Assembly (NCBI GenBank): GCA_001972305.1
Contig: BDDD01000062.1
Coordinates: forward strand, 478,352-542,351
Direction of reading: 5' to 3'
DNA: 64,000 nt
From: Cephalotus follicularis
Taxonomy: Eukaryota; Streptophyta; Magnoliopsida; Oxalidales; Cephalotaceae
Of this stretch, positions 55,393-64,000 are shown piece after piece; position 1 is the stretch's first letter, and the number at the start of each line of letters is the position of its first letter. A model generated the notes under the pieces. The model worked only from the letters and a program-made list of their open reading frames with translations. It was not told the origin of the DNA and did not search any database. Made by a program: the position numbers and the translations under genes.

Positions 55393-56270
55393 ATGTTTTA
55401 TGTAGCATGATTAATTCATAATTCGGAAAGGTTTTTACCAAAGCGGGATATAAATTAGAAAATGAGTATTCTAATTTCATCATGAATTATAAAATTAATG
55501 GATAGGTACATATAATTAAATTATTGGGGTTTGACAGATAATCCGCACCCTAAATTTAATTGAGCATTGTATGATGGAAAGACTGAATTGCACATTAACT
55601 GTAATTGAAAATGTTCATAGTATTTATTCATATTATCTGGATAAATATCAGACACTGTTAGGCGTCAATCTTAACTTGTAGCATCCCAATATAAATAATA
55701 ATATTAATTATGGGTTAATTAATTAGAAGAATCTAATTAATTAAATGCAAGAGTTGCATATCTATTGTCAACATAATATTGAACCTAAAAGGCCACACAC
55801 TAAAGGGTATATTTGAATTAGAGAAAAGTTTGGGGTTATTCCATAGTTAAATTAATTAGAGATTTAATTAGTAATTATGGAATTTTATTAAATGAAGGAA
55901 AGTATTTCCTACACAACCTCCTCCTTAATAGAGTGTCTACATAAGGGGACCTAAGGAAAGAAAAAGGTTAGCAACTTTAAGCATTAGGTTCCCACACTTT
56001 CTCTCTGGTGAGAATGATAGAGAGCTCTAATTCAGTATGCCTGTGTGGATATGCCTAGAGATCGGACATTTGTGCGATTTTCTGTGAATCCGATTGAAGT
56101 TCCAGAATTATCTCTGATCATGAAACAAATGTACAAATCATTCTAACATTCTTTATGGATTTCTTTATACAATAAGATCGATCTTGGAACATGAGAATCG
56201 GTAAAATTTTTATATTTCTGCTATGCATGGTTACCGATTTTATTACATAATGGCCTAACAGTAATAGGTT
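55393..56270 (+). repeat. Right piece of the older LTR-like repeat (R3)
   Basis: AT-rich noncoding DNA after the LINE. Its end resembles an LTR 3' part (GATCGATCTTGG, CTGCTATGCATGGTTACCG). No gene. Confidence 0.4.
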
Positions 56271-56579
56271 ATATATGTGGCCTTACTAATGGGCTAGCCT
56301 ATTGCTTCTTGAGCTTGGGCCATTTGGTTAGGCCTTAGGTAGTATAGTAGATTAATAGGTTTTTTAATTGGGCTGTTGGGCTATAGGAAAATTTTCGGTT
56401 GTTAGAGTAACCCAAAAATAGAAAATCCTCCAACCTTACTCAAACCGGATTACCCAAAAATACCAACCTCAATAACCGAATTACCCGAATTATCTGATCC
56501 AAAAATAAATCGGTGCAGTTCAGTTCAGATTTCGTGTTTCAGATAATTTTGCACACCTTTAGATGCTATCGGCACAAAG

Positions 56580-57600
56580 TATAATGTCACAGTCTTCGTT
56601 GTAATGGGTTTATGGACAAGGATGAGGAATGGCTTAAGAACTTGTGTCTGGGCTCGACTACCTTCGCTATTTAATCTTCTATAATCCCGTAAGAGAGTTG
56701 GAGTAGGTCTCTTGAGAGACCTCCGATGATCATGTTAGTATTAGTCTTTTATAGACCTCTGTTAGTCTTGGCTCATATTTTAGTATAAGGTCCAAGTATT
56801 TGACTTGGTTGGCAAGTAAGCTTGGTAAATAAGGATTAAGATTGTTTTGTTGACAAGGGTTAAGATTACTTAATAAGCAAGTATTTGGTTACTATAAATA
56901 TGAGTGTAGGATTATGGAAACATACACAGACAAGGTGAGAGTTTGTTCTTTGGTTGAGAGAATGTATATAATGGTTTTATGGGATTTGGTTTTCTGTATA
57001 AAAATTCAATTGTTTTCTTGTACTGATAATTCTCATAGTGAAAGAACATGTTTGTTTTTCCGTGGACATAGGTAAGATTTCTCTGAACCACGTATATCTA
57101 GTATTCTCTTATGTTTGTTGAATTGTTTGTTTATTTTTATCTAATTTATTTACTTTTCCTTGGTGGATCGAGCTGATAATTTGATATCAAAGCATGTGAG
57201 TGGTTTCTCACCAACTGATATCAAATGGAAAAATGACCATATTTTTTCAACAAGTGATATTAGAACGAGAGGTTTTTTTTCGTTCGGTATTATGACTCGA
57301 TCTACTGTAACGAAATTTGAATTTGAAAACGTAGATTACAACATCAATTTCAGTTTATGGTAAGTGCGTATGATGGCGGTTCTAACGCAACAAGGTTTGA
57401 AAAAGGCCTTGTGGAGAAAAACGAAAAAGTTGGATACAGTTTCGAACGATGATTTGGAATAGATGAATGATAAAGCATTTTCTATGATCCAGTTGTGTTT
57501 GTCCAATGATGTACTTCAGGAGGTGCTATCAGAAAAGATAGCGGTGGATTTGCGGGTGAAATTGGAGAGTTTGTATCTCACAAAATCTCTCACAAGCTGT
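56580..57600 (+). mobile_element. Decayed Ty1/copia 5' end with gag fragment
   Basis: LTR-like text with the typical copia tail (GTGGACATAGGTAAGATTTC, GAACCACGTATATCT near 57062-57101). Then TTGATATCAAAGCA near 57180, a near-match to the initiator-Met tRNA primer site TGGTATCAGAGC. A gag fragment follows (57293-57600): KFEFENVDYNINFSLW, MMAVLTQQGLKKALW, MIQLCLSNDVLQEVL and LESLYLTKSLT, characteristic of copia gag, with stops at 57361 and 57460. It stops abruptly at 57600. Confidence 0.8.
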
Positions 57601-58485
57601 AACGCTCCCAAATTCTTATGTCTAGTTAGTCCAATTTTAGGGGTATTACCTTGACCAGGTTAATGACGTGTAAGTTATACATGCTTATAAGTAACTTAAA
57701 TCTAACACCTTGAAAATGATTTAATATAAAGTTCTTTTATCATAATAATCCATAAACATTTAAACTTAGCATGATAAAAAAAAAACCTTAGGTTACACGA
57801 CCATTTTCCATTAATATCACAAATTAAAAGAAGATAACATTTTCCTCCAAGAGTATTCCCCGACGCATAGTTAATACACCTTATGTTTTTAATGGGTACC
57901 CGGAAGGAAAACAAATGAAAGGAGTGAGCTCAAATAGCCCAGTAAGGAATGCACAAAGAATAATAATTTGAACGAGACATTTTAACTTCGGAAGCTCAAT
58001 GCAATGGAAGCTCAACGAAAAGTAAACAAAATTTGAGAAGTGAATGGAAACAAATCCAAGTAACTAAGATATTCAAATATGAAATTTTGATACAAAAAAT
58101 AAGTCTAACGAGAGCTATTTCAGAAGGCTAAAGGGTTTTCAAGAACCCATTCACGTAACCATGTCTCGCATAGTTTTCATTTCCATAGCCCGTAGCTTGA
58201 TTTCTTTACATTTCGCGAGCACACAGCTCGCCACCACATACATGGGTAAGACAACCTTTGCAATAAAGCAATCTCTATGTATAAGGAAACTTCTAAATAG
58301 TCATAATTAACGCATGTAGTAGGGGTTATTAGTAAGATGTTTGCGTTTTCAATTCACATTGGACATAATCTTGTCCAGTGCAACCAGCCTAGCAAAAAAA
58401 CTTGATGCATTACAGACATTTAACTCCCCATAACCAATTCTAATTATGACCTTCATATGGATTTAACGTGAGCATGGAACATGCT
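57601..58485. other. Intergenic DNA, no gene
   Basis: AT-rich with no coding frame. The start (TGTAACGCTCCCAAATTC) looks like the edge of another repeat, but no second end was found. Confidence 0.55.
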
Positions 58486-59005
58486 TGTTGATGCGTAAAT
58501 CAACTTAACAACAGTCCTCCACGTGTTGAGGTTTGATTTTTTAGGGAAACGTAGGACAATCCTCCACGTGTTGAGGTTTGATTTGTTGGGAAAAACGTAG
58601 GACAGTCCGAAGAATGTATTGGATCTTCGTTCTCTGGTCTTCCTTGCATACAAAACAAGCAAACTATCAAAAGTTCAAGAGGTTTTACTCTTGAAAACAC
58701 TCCGATATTTAAGTTAGTTGCTAGCAGAGAAGCTAATACGAGTGTGGTAAATGGTTCGACCTCCCCATAGTCTTTTTTGGAGGTATTTATAGTCTTACCT
58801 GACCGTAACTGTCTCTGAACTGTTAACATCATGTAGGAGGTTACTGGTTCCTTGGATTATACCGAAATTCTTGGTCGTTTCCTTATTTTTGAATTGAGGA
58901 GTTATCTCCCCATTATCACCATGATCTTGAACGATTTGCTCACGTGTCTATCATTCCATGTGACACGTGTCAGTGCCTTATTTATCTAAGAATTTTCCCA
59001 TATCA
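58486..59005 (-). repeat. Tat-type solo LTR upstream of the host gene
   Basis: Same terminal text as the copy 1 LTRs: plus-strand start TGTTGATGC and end TTTTCCCATATCA. Minus-strand TATA box (plus GGTATTTATAG near 58784). A GACACGTGTC palindrome lies at 58962-58971, plus further CACGTG cores (near 58520, 58563, 58941). A ~60-bp stretch (CCTCCACGTGTTGAGGTTTG...) is tandemly duplicated. Flanks ATGCT and ATTTG do not match, so no target duplication is left. Confidence 0.75.
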
Positions 59006-59890
59006 ATTTGAAGTTCCCTTCCAAATACGGTGGTCAAGGGGAACACTAAACCTTTTGTGTTTTTTTTCTTCTTAAAAGCTTTTTAAAAAAGACATATAGC
59101 CAAAAGCTAAGTTTAAAAGAATTAAATTTTTAGTTTTAAAATTTATATGTGTATTCATATAAACAAAATCTAAAAATGGGTTTTAAATTAAAAAATTGTA
59201 AAAAAAAAAACTAAAAAGCAAAAGTTAAAATAACTTATGCTTTCTCAAATTCTTAATGGACAAATAATTTGACAATATTAACCCTGCAAATGATTTTTAT
59301 AATGATCAATCAAACTCATAAAATATAGATTAATGGTGTTAATGTTACAATCAACCAACCAACCATATGCTATATACGTAGGGTATAGAAGTTTGGAGAG
59401 ATCAAAGTAAAATTTAAAATTATTGAAGGAGTCAAAGAAGATAATTTTTTTTTCTGATTTTTATAGGTAATATATTTAAAAAAAATCCCTCCCCCCTAGA
59501 TCTGTCAGTGATTACGTTGTTACAACGTCGAAACCGTCAAATTATCCAACTGTAGATAATTCACATTGATACAATTTTATAAATTTAGTTGTTTAATTAA
59601 TCTAATTTCAAATTCAATGGATAAATCATATATAAACTCAAAATTTAATGAATGCATTGATATTTCACTTTTATTGAAAAATGTGTAATTTATTACCCAA
59701 ATTTTGTTGCAGAATTATATGTTTTTTTTTTATAATTTTACTTTTTAAAAAAGAAATTGTAACCGAAAATTCAATCGCAAATATTTTTATAAAAAATTTG
59801 AATTCCGTATCAAAATAAAAAATTTAATTCCAAATTAGTTATTAAAATGATATTTTGGGATTTGCGACGTCCCCCAAATGGAGAAAATTC
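59006..59890. other. AT-rich upstream DNA of the host gene
   Basis: No gene seen; long A and T runs. It may contain distal promoter sequence of the gene at 60567. Confidence 0.6.
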
Positions 59891-59945
59891 TAGTGACTAT
59901 AATATATAATAAAACCCATAGCGCCCCATAATATGAAGCCGCAGG
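59891..59945 (+). promoter_or_regulatory. Candidate core promoter of the AGPase gene
   Basis: A TATA-like stretch (ATAATATATAATAAAAC, about 59898-59915) precedes a CT/CA-rich leader of about 200 bp. Transcription would start near 59940. Inferred from composition only. Confidence 0.45.
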
Positions 59946-60137
59946 AGTTCTCGTGAGGGCTCACAAGCCAATAAAGCTAACCGCCATCTTCAACATCACT
60001 CACTCACGTATTTCACTTACTTCTTACATCTTCTTCACTCTCATTAACACTCCTTTTATCATCAGCCATTTCTTTTATAACTACTTCTCTTGCCAAACAT
60101 CTCCCATAATTGGTGTGTTCTCTTTCACTTGTTGCCA

Positions 60138-60557
60138 GTATGTTTTTTTAACTTTTCTTGTTGCACTTTTGGGTACATATGATCCTATATACTTCCTTAG
60201 GATCTTCTGCGATATATATATATATAGCTCCCCAGATTTAGCTTTGTTTCTTGGTTAAACATTCGTTTAACGTTCACATTTCTAATTTGAGTTTTTATTT
60301 TCATATTGTTATGATCTAAATTAAGAACTGCTTAAACTATTATGTGACACCACTGTCATTTCATTTTCTCTGTTTTGTTATGTATATAATCTTTATGTGA
60401 TTAATATTTTACTTGGTTACTTACATGACAGCTTTCTACTTTATCGGGATATGAGATTGGTTTTTAATTCTTCTGCTTTGTTAGTGTATGTGTATTAAAT
60501 TGGTATATAATATAACTGATGCTCCATCATCTTTTTGAAACTCATCATCTTGGGTAG
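60138..60557 (+). other. Candidate 5' UTR intron of the AGPase gene
   Basis: Donor CCA|GTATGT and acceptor TTGGGTAG|GCAACC, the latter nine bases before the start codon. The stretch between is T-rich as in plant introns. Inference. Confidence 0.5.
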
Positions 60558-60566
60558 GCAACCATA

Positions 60567-63500
60567 ATGGATTCTTGCTCTGTGATCTTAAAACCCAATA
60601 GCCGCGCGGCAAACGCAAGCAAAGATGGTTTCAAGATTGGAGATAATGGGTTTTGGGGAGAGATGTTCAGAGGGAGTCTTAACAGAAGTGTTGGAGTTGA
60701 TCAGTTGGCCAAACGTCTTAGAACTAAGAAGAGGGACAACAAGGTCAAACATGGTGTTACTTCTGCTGTTCTTACATCAAACCATGCCATGGAGGCTTTG
60801 GTAAGTGAATTATTCCCTTTTACACCTACAAGTGATTAACATTTATAGGATTTATGTGATCATGTTATTTATGTGTTAATTAATAACTTGTTTCTGGCAC
60901 AGCGTTAGCGTAAACACAAGATCAAATAACGCGTTTTCAATCTCAAGAAAATCATGAATCCAAAAGAAAAAACCAAAAACTGGCAGAAAAACTTGAATGT
61001 TATTAAATCTGAATAATAATGAATTCTTTTTTTTTTTTGTTAGAAACACTTTACAATAGTATTTATAGTCTAGTAAACCTAGTTGAAACTGACTAGTCTG
61101 AACATGAAACAGGCCTGTGTCAGTTTCAGTAGTTCTTCTCATTAAATTTATTTTGATGGGATTACTTGATGTATGATCTTTTTTTGGTTTTGGTATTGGA
61201 TTTGGATTTTAGACCTTACAACCACCAAGGTTTGAGAGAAGAAAAGCAGACCCCAAAAATGTAGCTGCCGTCATATTAGGGGGAGGTGCAGGGACTCATC
61301 TCTTTCCTCTCACCAGAAGGGCAGCAACACCTGCTGTAAGTATTTTTATTTAGTCTGCTCACTTTAGTCATATTACAGTTTATTAGAAACCTTTATTTTG
61401 TTTTATATTTTGTGTTAATTTGGAGCATATGCATATACAGAGGACTTTGGTTAACTTTTTAGTAAAAATGAACTTTATGGCTGCATTTTGCAACTCAATT
61501 GTCCAATTTTAATATAGTTCACTGGCAAATTATTGATTTTGACTTAGGATCACTAATTTATTGAATTAAGTAATATTGGTTTCAATTATGTGACAATATG
61601 GTGGGTTCTGCAGGTTTCAGTTGGAGGCTGCTGTAAGCTTATAGACATTCCAATGAGCAACTGCATCAACAGTGGAATTAACAAGATCTTTGTGCTGACC
61701 CAGTTCAACTCAGCTTCCCTCAATCGGCACCTTGCACGCACATATTATGGAAATGGTGTTAACTTTGGAGATGGATTTGTGGAGGTATGAATCTCTCAAA
61801 GCAGATAAAGGCATAGATGCCATCCATTCAATTTTTTCTTATTTAAATAAAAACCCATAACAGAACTTATCTGTCATTATAGAAAACTCAATTAAACTTT
61901 GTCTCGTCTTACAAAGAATTTGAAGGAAGAAAAGTGCATCTAAACATAATGATATTACAGTTTCTTTCATCATTAGGTGACTAAAAGCAAACTCACTTGC
62001 TAAACAGGTTCTGGCAGCCACTCAAACACCTGGGGAAGCAGGAAAGACGTGGTTCCAAGGAACAGCAGACGCTGTGAGGCAATTTACATGGGTATTTGAG
62101 GTATTCGATTCTAGATTAATCTTGATGGGGTGCCTCTATGCTATTTGTTATCTCAAATTAATTTATTCTGATAAATTGCATTGTTCTCTCAAATTAATTT
62201 ATTCTGATAAATTGCATTGATTCTTGTAGGATGCCAAGAATACTAACATTGAGAATATACTGATTTTGTCTGGAGATCATCTTTATCGAATGGATTATAC
62301 GAACTTTTTGCAGGTATACATTTACTTTCCAAATGGAATAGAGTCATTATATTTACACCATTTTTCAAAGAAGTTTTTATATGTGCATTTTGAAAATCTT
62401 ATTTTCTTACCTGAATGCATCATACAGAATCACATTGACAGAAATGGTGATATAACAATTTCATGTGCGGCAGCAGTGGATGACAGGTCAGTGTTTGGTC
62501 TTCAGTTCATCTTCTAATAGTATCTTTTTCATTTCGTTTTGTTGTGATTTGTACTGTATAGGATCATTCAGTAATTTTAACTCTTTCTATTTCTTACTTT
62601 CATACTTGTTTTAGCCAAGTTTAAGATCAAAAGAAAGGAGGAAATCAGTTGACTTGCATGTAACTTTTTTTGTGATATTTTCTCTGGACTGTTAAAATTA
62701 TCTGAAGTCAACTGGGTATTTTCCAGCCGAGCATCAGATTACGGATTGGTGAAAATAGACAGCAGAGGTCGAATTGTCCAGTTTGCCGAAAAACCAAAGG
62801 GTGCTAATCTGAAAGCAATGGTAAGCACTAATCAGACTTTATGCTGAGACCTTGCTTCTACTTAATTTCGTAATCTACTACTAGAGTTATTATTATTATT
62901 TTGTATCTTTGTATCCAAATATGTTCATATATCTTGTCAGTCACATCTACATTAATCATATCAAATTTTCAAAGAACGTACCCATATATGCATTTTATAG
63001 ATGATTTACTCTCATTTTTCCAGCAAAAATTTTGCCAATGTAGTACTCCTTTCACCCTTCTGTATGCTAATTAAGTAATTAGTACATTGATTAGAGCAGT
63101 CTGAGTCTCACGTTTGCTTGTAAAGTTGCATTAAATATGCATTTTCTTCAGAGCAAGAATCTTGTTACCCTACTTTCCCTATGAAATTACTCATTTTCCT
63201 TTGTAAGCTATAACATTACACCAAATACCACAAAATGAATCCAGTTTACTCATGAGCTTTTGGTGGCTGTGCAGCAAGTAGATACCACTATTCTTGGTTT
63301 GTCTCGGCAAGAAGCTGTTGGATCCCCATACATAGCTTCAATGGGAGTCTACTTGTTTAAGACAGATATTTTATTAAATCTTCTGAGGTGGAGATTTCCT
63401 ACATCCAATGACTTTGGATCTGAAATCATTCCCGCCGCTGTGATGGAGAATAACGTCCAAGTAAGAGAACTTAAGAGAAGCACCATAAGATAGAGCCATT

Positions 63501-64000
63501 CGCTCATTCATATGTGATTCTTCATAATGCAGAGATACCCTATGCATCTGTTTCCTGCGATGAATGTTGAAGAATGGTGATTTTATGTGTTAAAATGTTG
63601 ATTGTTTTACAGGGATATATTTTCAGAGATTATTGGGAGGATATTGGAACAATTAAGTCCTTTTATGAGGCTAATCTTGCCCTCACCAAAGAGGTTCGTT
63701 TATAATTTTAAGCTCATATGCTTGGATTTCATGACCCTCTTAGTCTCCATTTTTTAGTTTAGCCTATTGTGGTATCCCTTCGTTTGCCATTTTAGTAGAC
63801 GGTTGTTTCTTTCTGTACCCTATTGTGGCACCGTCAAAAAAGTTAAATTGTTGCTGTAGTATGTGCTTCTAATGTGATATAGATTCTGTTCAAAACCTAT
63901 TATTACTCATCAGATATTCCATTTATAGCATACATCAGAAAGAAACTTGCTTTTTCCTTACTTAAATAAGTACAGCTAAACATCTCTCCTATTCGCAGTT
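60567..64000 (+). CDS. ADP-glucose pyrophosphorylase large subunit, plastid (partial, 3' end missing)
   Basis: Makes ADP-glucose from glucose-1-phosphate and ATP, the committed step of starch synthesis, as the mainly regulatory partner of the small subunit in plastids. Exons by GT-AG borders and continuous frame: 60567-60800, 61213-61335, 61614-61784, 62008-62100, 62230-62313, 62428-62486, 62727-62820, 63275-63460, 63613-63693, and a tenth starting at 63999. They give 375 codons of about 520. Residues 1-60 are Ser/Lys/Arg-rich and transit-peptide-like. Motifs: nucleotide loop [97 protein letters not shown]. The last block is closest, from memory, to Arabidopsis APL3/APL4. Odd: VGGCCKLID where relatives have VGGCYRLID. 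The missing C-terminus would hold the beta-helix domain. Confidence 0.95.

Noticed and set aside
58481..59010. Target duplication of the solo LTR
   Set aside because: The flanks ATGCT and ATTTG do not match, so the LTR ends are called from similarity to copy 1 only.

Overview
The window is nuclear DNA of a eudicot-type plant. It holds one host gene, cut by the right edge: a plastid ADP-glucose pyrophosphorylase large subunit with small GT-AG introns and a transit-peptide-like N-terminus (60567 to the end). Almost everything else is a transposon nest, with long AT-rich stretches showing no gene. The species cannot be fixed from the sequence. Two runs of N (24992-25917 and 36713-36977) mark assembly gaps.

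Layout. 1-2046 has no gene. 2047-13215 is a minus-strand Ty3/gypsy element of the Tat (Retand-like) lineage, with 881-bp LTRs and CTAAA target duplications; a SIRE-like LTR fragment has replaced the end of its integrase. 14103-23173 is a second, pol-less Tat element (483-bp LTRs, CTAAC duplications), itself invaded by a ~2.5-kb unclassified repeat. 24468-38338 is a CACTA (En/Spm) DNA transposon with GCC duplications and remnants of a tnp2-type transposase and a second, plant transposase-like gene. It was hit by a second copy of the unclassified repeat, a 5'-truncated LINE (16-bp duplication) and a SIRE-type solo LTR (CCAGT duplications). 38578-40035 is a hAT-like element with an 8-bp duplication, carrying a 686-bp foldback element. 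41353-53087 is a third, plus-strand Tat element (922/946-bp LTRs, GTTCC duplications), lying inside an older LTR-like repeat that also took a second LINE (53450-55387). 56580-57600 is a decayed Ty1/copia 5' end with gag, and 58486-59005 a Tat-type solo LTR about 1.5 kb upstream of the host start codon.

How the parts work together. In each Tat element, gag makes the particle protein and pol the protease, reverse transcriptase, two RNase H domains and integrase. Between integrase and the 3' LTR all three carry a gene on the opposite strand: an N-terminal domain like the 'putative gypsy-type transposon' family, then a coiled-coil part. Its second intron (70, 75 and 74 bp, GT-AG, phase 0) sits at the same place in all three. 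Such antisense ORFs are known in the Tat lineage, so the family is not new, but the shared intron and the survival of this gene in the pol-less element deserve attention. No coding copy is fully intact; nonsense codons are mostly of the CAG-to-TAG type expected from cytosine deamination.

Both gaps are flanked by near-identical direct repeats that ignore transposon boundaries, most simply explained as contigs that failed to merge. I found no convincing, wholly undescribed system. The strongest leads are the spliced antisense gene, a nonsense codon shared by two separate Tat insertions, the perfect G-box palindrome near LTR ends, and the foldback element nested in the hAT-like element.
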